From positions 1 to 14,482 of the forward strand of contig CANRLD010000023.1 of assembly GCA_947631375.1 (NCBI GenBank): a stretch of 14,482 bases of DNA, written 5' to 3'. The position numbers were made by a program, and so were the translations under genes. Below, in pieces: positions 6,705 through 14,446 of this stretch (position 1 is the first letter of the stretch; the number at the start of each line of letters is the position of its first letter). This DNA comes from an uncultured Methylophaga sp. (GTDB taxonomy: Bacteria; Pseudomonadota; Gammaproteobacteria; Nitrosococcales; Methylophagaceae). Below the pieces are notes generated by a model that was not told where the DNA came from, ran no database searches, and worked only from the letters and a program-made list of their open reading frames with translations.

Positions 6705-7098
6705 ATTGCATCTCCGTCAAAATAAAAGAAGGTATTGGTCGCGGCTTAAACCGCAAAGCATCCAGACAGGCCACTCTGACAGATGCATGACATAACAGTT
6801 CACCATCACGTAGCACGGATTGCTCAAACTGAATGCTGGCACCACTCATTGTCGTTATCTCGGTTCGAATCACCAGAGCATCATTAAAAAGCGCCGGCAA
6901 GCGGTAATGAATCTGCATGGAGTGCACAGCAAATAAACAATTATGTTCATCTTTCAGGTTATTCTGCTCGAAACCACACTTGCGCAACCATTCGGTTCGC
7001 GCTCGCTCCATAAACTTCAGATAGTTTGCGTGATAAACCACGCCGCCACTATCCGTGTCTTCGTAATACACTCTTACCGGCCAGTCAAATAACGCCAT
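6694..7098 (-). CDS. ybgC: Acyl-CoA thioesterase YbgC (Tol-Pal-associated)
   Basis: YbgC is a cytoplasmic hotdog-fold thioesterase that hydrolyses short or medium acyl-CoA and is nearly always encoded with the tol genes. Its exact role in the Tol system is unsettled. The protein of 134 residues has the 4-hydroxybenzoyl-CoA thioesterase-type active-site signature YYEDTDSGGVVYHANYL (about 11-27) with the catalytic aspartate in DTD. It is followed by ERARTEWLR, also conserved. I use the ATG at 7098, which shares one base with the ruvB stop (TGATG). A GTG at 7101 is in frame and would add one residue. It is followed by tolQ with an 11-base overlap. Confidence 0.95.
   Translation of the reverse strand: MALFDWPVRVYYEDTDSGGVVYHANYLKFMERARTEWLRKCGFEQNNLKDEHNCLFAVHSMQIHYRLPALFNDALVIRTEITTMSGASIQFEQSVLRDGELLCHASVRVACLDALRFKPRPIPSFILTEMQCEC
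6712..6716 (-). promoter_or_regulatory. Ribosome binding site setting the tolQ GTG start
   Basis: The minus strand reads CGGAG, then seven bases, then GTG at 6704. The site lies inside the last codons of ybgC. It is the main reason for accepting a GTG start for tolQ. Confidence 0.7.
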
Positions 7099-8111
7099 CA
7101 CTCACCTGTAAAAGCCAAATCGGCAGACAAGCCCATGTGCAAAAATGCCCTTTTGGTAGCGACACGTCCTCGTTGGGTGCGCATGATAAACCCTTCCTGA
7201 ATCAGGTAAGGCTCTATCACATCTTCGATAGTGCTGCGCTCTTCGCTGATTGCGGCGGCTAGATTATCCAGACCAACGGGACCGCCGGAAAACTTTTCAA
7301 TAATTGCCAATAAAAACTTGCGATCCAACATATCAAAACCGAAGGAATCGACATCGAGTAAATCCAGTGCTTGCCGGGCAACTTCTGCTGTCACCACACC
7401 ATCAAAACGCACTTCAGCATAATCACGAACCCGACGCAATAACCGGTTCGCAATGCGTGGGGTACCGCGTGAACGATGTGCAATCTCACTGGCTCCGCCA
7501 CTTTCCAATGAAACGCCCAGAATACGGGCGCTTCGCTGCACAATCGTGCTTAAATCCGCGACATTATAAAACTCCAGTCGCTGCACGATACCAAACCGAT
7601 CCCGTAAGGGTGAGGTAAGCGCACCCGCTCGTGTTGTTGCACCAACCAGGGTGAAAGGCTCCAAATCCAGCTTTATTGAACGAGCCGCCGGGCCTTCGCC
7701 AATCATGATATCGATTTGGTAATCTTCCATTGCTGGATAGAGCACTTCTTCTACCACCGGGCTTAAGCGATGAATTTCATCAACGAATAACACATCATTG
7801 GGTTCAAGATTTGTCAGCAAAGCAGCCAGATCACCCGGTCGCTCCAGCACTGGACCAGAGGTTTGTCGCAAACTCACTCCCATTTCGTTGGCAATAATAT
7901 GTGCCAGCGTGGTTTTCCCCAGCCCCGGTGGGCCAAAAATCAGCGTATGGTCTAATGCTTCCTGGCGCTTTCTGGCAGCAGAGATAAACAATTCCATCTG
8001 CTCACGCACCACCGGTTGACCGATGTAATCCTGTAAACTAAGCGGTCTTATAGCGCGATCGACACGCTCGTCATCCTGCAGTGCTTGCGGAGAAATAAAT
8101 CGCTCATCCAT
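7098..8111 (-). CDS. ruvB: Holliday junction branch-migration helicase RuvB
   Basis: RuvB is the hexameric AAA+ motor that drives branch migration of Holliday junctions together with RuvA. The 337-residue protein has the expected length. Walker A is GPPGLGKT (60-67), Walker B is DEIH (111-114), and sensor 1 lies in LVGATTRAG (155-163). The arginine-finger region is LTSPLRDRF, and the sensor 2 arginine is in GTPRIANRLLRRVRDYA. The C-terminal winged-helix domain ends with the conserved GFIMRTQRGRVAT. The ATG lies three bases after the ruvA stop. Confidence 0.98.
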   Translation of the reverse strand: MDERFISPQALQDDERVDRAIRPLSLQDYIGQPVVREQMELFISAARKRQEALDHTLIFGPPGLGKTTLAHIIANEMGVSLRQTSGPVLERPGDLAALLTNLEPNDVLFVDEIHRLSPVVEEVLYPAMEDYQIDIMIGEGPAARSIKLDLEPFTLVGATTRAGALTSPLRDRFGIVQRLEFYNVADLSTIVQRSARILGVSLESGGASEIAHRSRGTPRIANRLLRRVRDYAEVRFDGVVTAEVARQALDLLDVDSFGFDMLDRKFLLAIIEKFSGGPVGLDNLAAAISEERSTIEDVIEPYLIQEGFIMRTQRGRVATKRAFLHMGLSADLAFTGE

Positions 8112-8114
8112 AGT

Positions 8115-8711
8115 TTAGTTTCGTTGTAACGCTTGTCTGATGATTTGCTCGGTAGTCATGTCTTGCGCATCAAAGCTACGGATCATTTTGTCCGCTTCGG
8201 CGGATTTATATCCTAAAGCGACTAATGCTGCCAGTGCTTCTTTTCGCGCCCCGCTACTGCTCGGCATATTCGTCGTGATTTGCTCATCCAGCCCTATCGC
8301 AGGGCCTATTTCTTTCAGCCGATCGCGCATTTCAATAATCAGTCGATCAGCTGTCTTTTTACCGACTCCGGGCAGCCGCGTCAAACTGGCAACATCGCCT
8401 TCCTGGATGCTTTGCGCAAAACTGTCCACATCACTGCCCGATAAAATCGTTAATGCCAGCTTGGCGCCAACCCCATTGACTTTTAGCAGACTGCGAAACA
8501 GCAACCGCTCTCTGGCCGTGGCAAATCCATATAAAAGCTGGGCATCTTCCCTGACGACCAGATGGGTATAGAGACTGACCGTTTCCTTAAGTGGCGGCAA
8601 GTTTACAAAGGTTGACATTGGGGCGGCGACTTCATAACCGACTCCCTGAACATCCAGCACCAATTCAGGTGGCTGTTTTTCGATAATAATTCCAGTAAGA
8701 CGACCAATCAT
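8115..8711 (-). CDS. ruvA: Holliday junction DNA-binding protein RuvA
   Basis: RuvA tetramers hold the Holliday junction in a square-planar form and load RuvB. The 198-residue protein has an N-terminal OB-fold domain (about 1-62) containing the acidic pin residues E55 and D56, the same numbers as in E. coli. Two helix-hairpin-helix motifs follow (about 71-90, LLKVNGVGAKLALTIL, and about 106-125, LTRLPGVGKKTADRLI). A flexible linker leads to the C-terminal RuvB-binding domain (about 152-198). Its ATG overlaps the ruvC stop as ATGA. Confidence 0.98.
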   Translation of the reverse strand: MIGRLTGIIIEKQPPELVLDVQGVGYEVAAPMSTFVNLPPLKETVSLYTHLVVREDAQLLYGFATARERLLFRSLLKVNGVGAKLALTILSGSDVDSFAQSIQEGDVASLTRLPGVGKKTADRLIIEMRDRLKEIGPAIGLDEQITTNMPSSSGARKEALAALVALGYKSAEADKMIRSFDAQDMTTEQIIRQALQRN

Positions 8712-9247
8712 CGGTTATATCGCCCTCCTCGACGGCGACTGACGCGCATTCCTGCTGGCAGTTTATTGCCAGGACCATTCAACGCAGAATAATTGGCGTG
8801 CGTGATTGCACAAGCCAGTGCATCTGCAGCATCTTCCAGTGGAGCCTCTTTGAGTTGCAACATCACGGACATCATATACTGGACCTGCTCTTTTTGGGCA
8901 TGTCCGTTACCGACCACCGATTTTTTAATTTGCGTGGCCGAATATTCATGAACCTGTAATTGTTGACTGACAGCAGCGCAGATGGCAGCGCCGCGAGCTT
9001 GACCAAGTTTCAACGCAGAGTCAGCATTCTTGTGTAGAAACACTTGTTCAACCGCCATTATATCGGGCTGATAACGCTGAATAAGCTCGGTTAACCCCTC
9101 AAAAATCTGTTTCAGCCTGCCGGAAAAGTCACCGTCACCGACCAATAATCTGCCACTGACAACATGTTTAATCTGCTTTCCATCAAGCTCTATGATGCCA
9201 AAGCCGGTTTTTCGAGACCCAGGATCTACGCCAATAATACGGGTCAT
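8708..9247 (-). CDS. ruvC: Crossover junction endodeoxyribonuclease RuvC
   Basis: RuvC cuts Holliday junctions symmetrically in the cytoplasm after RuvAB branch migration. The 179-residue protein has the RNase H-like fold with its four acidic metal-binding residues: D8 (IIGVDPGSRKTG), E67 (MAVEQVF), D139 and D142 (LEDAADALACAITHA). The basic loop region ATQIKKSVVGNGHAQKEQV is conserved. The C-terminal tail is rich in Arg and Gly. It begins 11 bases after yebC and overlaps ruvA by four bases, so the three ruv genes form a tight unit. Confidence 0.98.
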   Translation of the reverse strand: MTRIIGVDPGSRKTGFGIIELDGKQIKHVVSGRLLVGDGDFSGRLKQIFEGLTELIQRYQPDIMAVEQVFLHKNADSALKLGQARGAAICAAVSQQLQVHEYSATQIKKSVVGNGHAQKEQVQYMMSVMLQLKEAPLEDAADALACAITHANYSALNGPGNKLPAGMRVSRRRGGRYNR

Positions 9248-9258
9248 AATGGTGGCAA

Positions 9259-10008
9259 TCAGCTATCCAGCTGCGCCAGCACCTCGTCCGAAAAATCAGC
9301 ATTCGAATAAACCTGCTGCACATCATCCAGCTCTTCAAACGCTTCGATCATGGCGATCGCTTTTTGTGCATCCTCCAACTCCAGACTGACGCTGGTATCG
9401 GGATGCATGGTAACTTCCGCAGATTGCGCTATCAGTCCAGCTTCATCCAGCGCATCTTTAACTGCGGCGTAATCTTCTGGTGAAGTAAACACATCAATGG
9501 AGCCATCATCATTGGTAATAATGTCTTCAGCACCGGCTTCCAGCGCCACTTCCAACACATCATCTTCAGAAACATCGCTGGCAAAACTGATGATGCCTTT
9601 TTTATTAAACAAATAGGCTACCGAACCATCCGTTCCCATATTGCCGCCACGCTTGCTGAAAACATGGCGCACTTCGGCAACCGTCCGGTTACGGTTATCT
9701 GTCATACAATCAATCATGATGGCAATGCCATTCGGGCCATAGCCTTCATAGCGTACTTCTTCATAAGCTGCACCTTCCAGCTCACCGGCACCACGTTTGG
9801 CAGCGCGCTCAATAACGTCTCTGGTCATATTACTGCCCAAAGCCTTATCAACGGCCGCCCGTAACCGCGGGTTTGTTGCCGGGTCACTGCCACCCATTCT
9901 TGCCGCCACTGTAATTTCACGAATCAGCCGAGTGAACAATTTGCCACGCTTGGCATCCTGTGCACCTTTTCTATGCTGAATATTCGCCCATTTACTATGA
10001 CCTGCCAT
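9259..10008 (-). CDS. yebC: YebC/TACO1-family protein
   Basis: This is a cytoplasmic three-domain protein of the YebC/PmpR/TACO1 family. Members have been described as DNA-binding transcription regulators and, more recently, as factors that help ribosomes through difficult sequences such as proline stretches; which applies here cannot be read from sequence. The 249-residue length is typical. The N-terminal signature MAGHSKWANIQHRKGAQDAK is intact, as are the central YEGYGPNGIAIMIDCMTDNRNRT-like region (about 87-109) and the GGNMGTDGSVAYLF motif. The ATG at 10008 has only a weak AGGG ribosome binding site. It precedes ruvC, as in many proteobacteria. Confidence 0.96.
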   Translation of the reverse strand: MAGHSKWANIQHRKGAQDAKRGKLFTRLIREITVAARMGGSDPATNPRLRAAVDKALGSNMTRDVIERAAKRGAGELEGAAYEEVRYEGYGPNGIAIMIDCMTDNRNRTVAEVRHVFSKRGGNMGTDGSVAYLFNKKGIISFASDVSEDDVLEVALEAGAEDIITNDDGSIDVFTSPEDYAAVKDALDEAGLIAQSAEVTMHPDTSVSLELEDAQKAIAMIEAFEELDDVQQVYSNADFSDEVLAQLDS

Positions 10009-10057
10009 CTGTCAGAACCCTTTGAATTTCTATTGTTAAACACATGCCGAATACAGA

Positions 10058-10987
10058 TTAAACCAACGTATTCCAATCACGGTAATACTCACTACGGCCA
10101 TACACCTGATCAAAGTACATACTCTGCAACTGCTCGGTAATCGGCCCACGCACACCTTCACCGATCGGTCGGTTATCCAACTCGCGGATAGGCGTTACTT
10201 CTGCCGCTGTGCCGGTGAAAAATGCTTCATCACAAATGTACACTTCATCCCGGGTAATACGCTTTTCAATGACTTTTAAACCGATATCATTGGCCAGTCG
10301 CATGACCGTATCGCGAGTAATACCATCCAGCGCAGAGGTCAGCTCTGGTGTATAGAGCACACCATCACGCACCATAAAGAAGTTTTCGCCACTGCCTTCA
10401 GTGACAAACCCATTTGCATCCAGCAATAATGCTTCGTCGTAGCCGTCATTAACCGCTTCCTGCAAGGCCATCATCGAGTTCATATAATTACCGTTTGCCT
10501 TGGCTTTGCACATGGTGATATTGACGTGATGTCGGGTAAATGAAGACGTTTTGATGCGAATGCCTCGCGTCATGTTTTCTTCGCCCAAGTAAGATCCCCA
10601 GCTCCAGGCGGCAATCATAACGTGCGTATTAAGGTTATCTGCACGGATCCCCATGCCTTCCGAACCATAAAAACACATCGGCCGGATATAAGCGGAGTCC
10701 AGCTTGTTATCCCGAACGACTGCACGCTGCGCTTCATTCAGTGTGGCCTTATCAAAAGGCATACTCATGCCAAGAATTTTGGCACTGCGAAACAACCGGT
10801 CGGTATGCTCCTGCAATCTGAAAATTGCCGTACCGGCATCGGTTTTATAGGCACGAACGCCTTCAAACACACCCATCCCATAATGCAAAGTATGTGTCAG
10901 CACGTGAACTTTAGCGTCACGCCAGGGCACAAATTCGCCATCCAACCAGATAACGCCATCACGATCTGCCATTGTTACTGCTGCCAT
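10058..10987 (-). CDS. ilvE: Branched-chain amino acid aminotransferase IlvE
   Basis: IlvE catalyses the last, PLP-dependent step of valine, leucine and isoleucine synthesis, using glutamate as amino donor. The 309-residue fold-type IV aminotransferase has the N-terminal HTLHYGMGVFEGVRAY motif (32-47) and the PLP-binding lysine K163 in KAKANGNYMNS, equivalent to K159 of E. coli. It also has the cofactor-contact motif EGSGENFF and the C-terminal GTAAEVTPI phosphate-site loop. The ATG at 10987 follows a TAGGTAA ribosome binding site. It lies 39 bases after glnE, an association also seen in Pseudomonas. A 49-base gap separates it from yebC, with no convincing terminator. Confidence 0.97.
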   Translation of the reverse strand: MAAVTMADRDGVIWLDGEFVPWRDAKVHVLTHTLHYGMGVFEGVRAYKTDAGTAIFRLQEHTDRLFRSAKILGMSMPFDKATLNEAQRAVVRDNKLDSAYIRPMCFYGSEGMGIRADNLNTHVMIAAWSWGSYLGEENMTRGIRIKTSSFTRHHVNITMCKAKANGNYMNSMMALQEAVNDGYDEALLLDANGFVTEGSGENFFMVRDGVLYTPELTSALDGITRDTVMRLANDIGLKVIEKRITRDEVYICDEAFFTGTAAEVTPIRELDNRPIGEGVRGPITEQLQSMYFDQVYGRSEYYRDWNTLV

Positions 10988-11026
10988 AATTACCTACTTT
11001 TGAGACTTGAATTGATACCAAACTGG

Positions 11027-13828
11027 TTATATTAACCAGCGCTGCCAAATTGCTGTTACTTGCTGCTGAAAACCGGCCACCATCTCTTGCGGAACCAGTG
11101 CCGGCTGTTCTTGCAACACACTGTGATTTGCTTCACTGCGATAATAGCGATACGCGTCTGCAAGCATACCGCCTTCCTGTTGGCCAAGTTTATTTGTTGC
11201 CACCAAGGCATCCAGAATCCTGATATTATCAGTGTAAACCAGTAGTTCAGGCAAGTTCGCCGACCAGGCCAACACAGCATATTGCACGATAAACTCAATA
11301 TCGGCGATACCACCGACAGCCTGCTTGAGATCGAACAGCTCTGCTGTTGATTTATCCGATGATTGGCGCATCTTCTGCCGCATTTCACTCACTTCTCTGA
11401 CCAGCTCAGCCTCGGTGCGGCTTTTTGACAGGACTTGCTGGCGAATCGCGCTGAATTGTGCGGCCAGTTTCTCATCTCCGGCAACACAACGTGCTCTGAC
11501 CAACGCCTGATGCTCCCAAGTCCAGGCTTCATTCTGTTGATAATCAGCAAAACCGGAAAGCGGACTGACCAATAAACCGGAATTTCCTCTGGGCCGCAAG
11601 CGCAAATCAACTTCGTATAGTACGCCGCCAGAGGTCACGGTACTTAAAAGATGAATCATCCGCTGCGCCAATCGCGTATAAAACACCATAAGATCAACTG
11701 GCTTGTCACCATCGGTCATGCCTTCACGGGCATCATCAAAAATAAAAACCAAATCCAAATCAGACCCATAGCCCAGCTCCAGGCCGCCCAGCTTGCCATA
11801 CGCAATTACGCTAAAACCGCAACAGGACATATCGGAGATATCAGCGCCTGGCGGCAGGCCATGTCGTGCAATCAGATGCGACCAGGCCAGTTGTAACACA
11901 CGTTCCAGCTGGATTTCTGCCAGCTCACTCAACTGATCTCCCACCCGCATCAATGGCAAAACACCGGTAACATCCGCAGCGGCAACATGCAGCATGGCAA
12001 TTTGCCGAAACTCACGCAGCAAATTCATTTGCTGTTCAAGATCGGTCACATCGGCCAGCGACAAAAACTGATCCAGTAACGCCTTTTGTTTTTCCTTTCC
12101 CGGCACTTCATACAGCGAGCGTGGATCCAGTAGTTCATCGAGTAACATTGGATAACGCGCCAACTGATTACTGATCAGCGGACTGGCCGCGCAGAGTTTT
12201 ACCAGTTGTGATAATGCCAGGGTATTTTCCACCAGCAGTGACATATATGCTGAGCGCCGCATGATAGCTTCCAGTAACGGCATCATGCGCGCCAGACAAG
12301 CGTCTGGCTGCTCTGTTCCGGCAGCCGCCTGAACCAGCAATGGCAACAGTTTTTTAAGTCTGTGCTGTCCTGTCTGGCCAAGATTTTTCACAGCATGCAG
12401 ATTAAATAAACTTTCGAGAACACTGTGCGTATGCTGCGGCTCACGGTAGCCCCAGCGTTGCAGATAATCGATAATTTCCGTCTCACTGGCGGTTAGTAAC
12501 GCAATATTATCGGCATTTTCATCTCCAGCCTGTGGCGCTGTCAGTAACTGTTCAAAATGCTCATGAACCTGCCGGCGATGGCCTTCCAGTGCCCGAACAT
12601 AGTGTGACCAGTTTTCAAAGCCCATACTCTGTGCCAATCGCGTTTGTGCAACGGCTTGCTGCGGCAAAACATGCGTCTGCTGATCGGCCCAGGCCTGGAG
12701 ACGATGCTCGGTACGGCGTAAAAAGTCATAGGCATTTTTTAAGGCAGTCACCGCGTAATCTGACAACAGGCCGCGTTCAGCCAACAACGTCAGGATGGTG
12801 AGGATTGGCCGTTGTTGCAGTGGCCGATCCCGACCACCATAAATCAGTTGAAAAACCTGACCGATAAACTCTATTTCCCGAATCCCGCCAGCGCCCAGCT
12901 TGATATTGCTTTGCATGCCTTTATGACGTAATTGACCGGCAATCATCGCTTTCATTTCCCGTAGCGAATCAAACATGCCGTAATCCAGATAGCGTCGATA
13001 GATAAAAGGCCGCAGCAAATCGCTAATGGCTTTTTTATCCTGATCGCTGCCGGTAACCGGCCGGGCCTTAATCATCGCATAGCGTTCCCACTCACGACCT
13101 TGAGTTTGGTAGTAATCTTCCATTGCTTCAAAGCTGGCAACCAGGCAACCACTGTCACCAAAGGGACGTAGTCGCATATCCACCCGAAAGACAAAGCCTT
13201 CAACAGTAACGTTATCCAGCGCCTGAATCAGCTTGCGGCCTAAGCGGGTAAAAAACTCTTCGTTGCTCAGATTTTTTTTACCATCGCGGGTTTCACCTTC
13301 TGCCGGATAGGTAAAAATCAAATCAATATCGGAGGACAGATTTAATTCGCCCGCTCCCATTTTACCCATTGCCAACACCACTAATTGCTGCGGCCGCCCA
13401 TGGTTGTCCGTTGGCATGCCGTAAAGCTCGGTTTGCCATAGCTGTAATTTATTCAGCGCCTGTTGCACACAAGCATCTGCCAGTGCTGTCAACTCAGCCA
13501 TTGTTTCAGCCAAATCCGCCCAGCCGCTCAGATCTCGCCAGATGATCCGTATCATTTCGCGTTGTCGAAAGATCCTCAGCTGCTGCTGTAATGCAGCTTC
13601 ATCAGTAACAAGTTGCAGAGAGTTCTGTAGCCTGCGTTGATAATCAGTGGCTGCATAAACCCGCTGTAAATCACCGCTTTCAATCAGTTCACGGAAACGT
13701 TGCGGATGTCTTTCACCCTGTTGCAATACGTATTCACTGGCGGCTATCACCGCATGGCAGCTATCGCGCAAGGCTTGATTATCGCCAAGAAGAAGCTGCC
13801 AGTGATCGCTGAGTTCTGTTGATGTCAT
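11027..13828 (-). CDS. glnE: Bifunctional glutamine synthetase adenylyltransferase/adenylyl-removing enzyme GlnE
   Basis: GlnE attaches AMP to, or removes it from, glutamine synthetase in response to PII protein and glutamine, tuning nitrogen assimilation. The 933-residue protein has the expected duplicated layout. The N-terminal adenylyl-removing domain has its nucleotidyltransferase motif GKMGAGELNLSSDIDLIF (155-172). A regulatory linker follows. The C-terminal adenylyltransferase domain has AYGKLGGLELGYGSDLDLVF (676-695). Both domains keep the paired aspartates (SDIDL and SDLDL) that bind metal, and each is followed by a DxRLRP-type motif. The start is supported by a strong ribosome binding site (GAGGAAGG at 13830-13837). 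It is the first gene of the minus-strand run. Confidence 0.98.
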   Translation of the reverse strand: MTSTELSDHWQLLLGDNQALRDSCHAVIAASEYVLQQGERHPQRFRELIESGDLQRVYAATDYQRRLQNSLQLVTDEAALQQQLRIFRQREMIRIIWRDLSGWADLAETMAELTALADACVQQALNKLQLWQTELYGMPTDNHGRPQQLVVLAMGKMGAGELNLSSDIDLIFTYPAEGETRDGKKNLSNEEFFTRLGRKLIQALDNVTVEGFVFRVDMRLRPFGDSGCLVASFEAMEDYYQTQGREWERYAMIKARPVTGSDQDKKAISDLLRPFIYRRYLDYGMFDSLREMKAMIAGQLRHKGMQSNIKLGAGGIREIEFIGQVFQLIYGGRDRPLQQRPILTILTLLAERGLLSDYAVTALKNAYDFLRRTEHRLQAWADQQTHVLPQQAVAQTRLAQSMGFENWSHYVRALEGHRRQVHEHFEQLLTAPQAGDENADNIALLTASETEIIDYLQRWGYREPQHTHSVLESLFNLHAVKNLGQTGQHRLKKLLPLLVQAAAGTEQPDACLARMMPLLEAIMRRSAYMSLLVENTLALSQLVKLCAASPLISNQLARYPMLLDELLDPRSLYEVPGKEKQKALLDQFLSLADVTDLEQQMNLLREFRQIAMLHVAAADVTGVLPLMRVGDQLSELAEIQLERVLQLAWSHLIARHGLPPGADISDMSCCGFSVIAYGKLGGLELGYGSDLDLVFIFDDAREGMTDGDKPVDLMVFYTRLAQRMIHLLSTVTSGGVLYEVDLRLRPRGNSGLLVSPLSGFADYQQNEAWTWEHQALVRARCVAGDEKLAAQFSAIRQQVLSKSRTEAELVREVSEMRQKMRQSSDKSTAELFDLKQAVGGIADIEFIVQYAVLAWSANLPELLVYTDNIRILDALVATNKLGQQEGGMLADAYRYYRSEANHSVLQEQPALVPQEMVAGFQQQVTAIWQRWLI

Positions 13829-13915
13829 GCCTTCCTCATTTGCTGATGTGACGGTTATGCTGCGTTACAAGACTATTTAAATTAACAGAACAACAACTGG
13901 CGGGGGAATCTGCTT

Positions 13916-13944
13916 TTGCCAAGCTGTTACAAAATGCATAATAT
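13916..13944 (+). promoter_or_regulatory. Promoter of the DUF6164-like gene
   Basis: On the plus strand a -35 box TTGCCA (13916-13921) and a -10 box TAATAT (13939-13944) are separated by exactly 17 bases. The start would be near 13951, about 44 bases before the ATG. The -10 box lies inside a perfect 5-bp inverted repeat GCATA-A-TATGC (13936-13946). Two copies of CTGAGAT (13951-13957 and 13962-13968), 11 bases apart, follow in the untranslated leader. The rest of the 166-base divergent region (13829-13994) must also hold the glnE promoter, but I cannot pick out good boxes for it. Confidence 0.6.
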
Positions 13945-13994
13945 GCCTCCCTGAGATTTTGCTGAGATGAATACGCTGACAGACAAGGACGACT

Positions 13995-14363
13995 ATGGCG
14001 ACGTTATTATTCCGACTTAACAATGTACCTGAGGACGAAGCAGAAGATGTCCGGCAATTGCTGGATGACAAAGGTCTGCCGTTCTACGAAACACACGCTG
14101 GCTTTTTCGGTCTGGGCGTTGCCGCGATTTGGCTGATTAATGACCAGCAACTGCCGCTTGCCAAGGCCATTCTTGACGAATATCAGGCCAAACGGGCAAT
14201 TGAGCAACGTCAGCAATATGACGAGCTGCGCGCCAGCGGCGACATTCCGGATTTTCTTCAATCCATCTGGCAACACCCTTTTCGCTTTGTTGGTGTGTTG
14301 CTATTAATTATCTTTGTGCTGGGCCTGATGCTCATTCCCTTCTGGAAAACACTCCATCCCTGA
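13995..14363 (+). CDS. DUF6164-like small membrane-anchored protein
   Basis: This 122-residue protein has no known function. From memory it resembles the DUF6164 family, whose N-terminal part looks like the DUF2007 putative signal-transducing fold. Residues 1-60 form a compact alpha/beta domain (MATLLFRLNNVPEDEAEDVR, then GLPFYETHAGFFGLGVAAIWL), with a pattern like small ferredoxin-like folds. Residues 50-95 are a charged helix rich in Gln, Arg and Glu. A single strong membrane helix spans about 97-117, and a short tail ends in HP. There is no signal peptide, so the N-terminal domain is probably cytoplasmic with a C-terminal membrane anchor. The ATG follows an AAGGA ribosome binding site. It is transcribed alone, away from glnE and towards groEL. 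Confidence 0.85.
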   Translation: MATLLFRLNNVPEDEAEDVRQLLDDKGLPFYETHAGFFGLGVAAIWLINDQQLPLAKAILDEYQAKRAIEQRQQYDELRASGDIPDFLQSIWQHPFRFVGVLLLIIFVLGLMLIPFWKTLHP

Positions 14364-14390
14364 TCAGTATTAACAGTCACTGACATAAAA

Positions 14391-14422
14391 AAAACCCTGC
14401 CTCTTTCGAGACAGGGTTTTTT
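14391..14422. terminator. Bidirectional rho-independent terminator
   Basis: The plus strand reads AAAACCCTG, C, CTC, loop TTTC, GAG, A, CAGGGTTTT, with one C/A mismatch in the stem. It is flanked by an A run on the left (14387-14394) and a T run on the right (14417-14422), so both strands give a GC-rich hairpin followed by U residues. It lies between the converging DUF6164-like gene and groEL and would end both. Confidence 0.93.
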
Positions 14423-14446
14423 GTTTTTCTAAGCAGAAAAATCAGC

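Noticed and set aside
10009..10057. A separate promoter for yebC-ruvCAB in the ilvE-yebC gap
   Set aside because: The best box pairs (such as TTGGAA with TATTCG) match weakly, so no call was made.
13829..13915. A sigma70 promoter for glnE on the minus strand (TTGTTC with TGTAAC, 18-base spacing)
   Set aside because: Both boxes match poorly. A glnE promoter must lie nearby but this candidate is too weak to annotate.
371..14363. A novel multi-gene defence, mobile or biosynthetic system
   Set aside because: Every gene but the DUF6164-like one belongs to a well-known housekeeping family with intact key residues. There are no mobile-element genes and no sign of recent transfer in what I can read.
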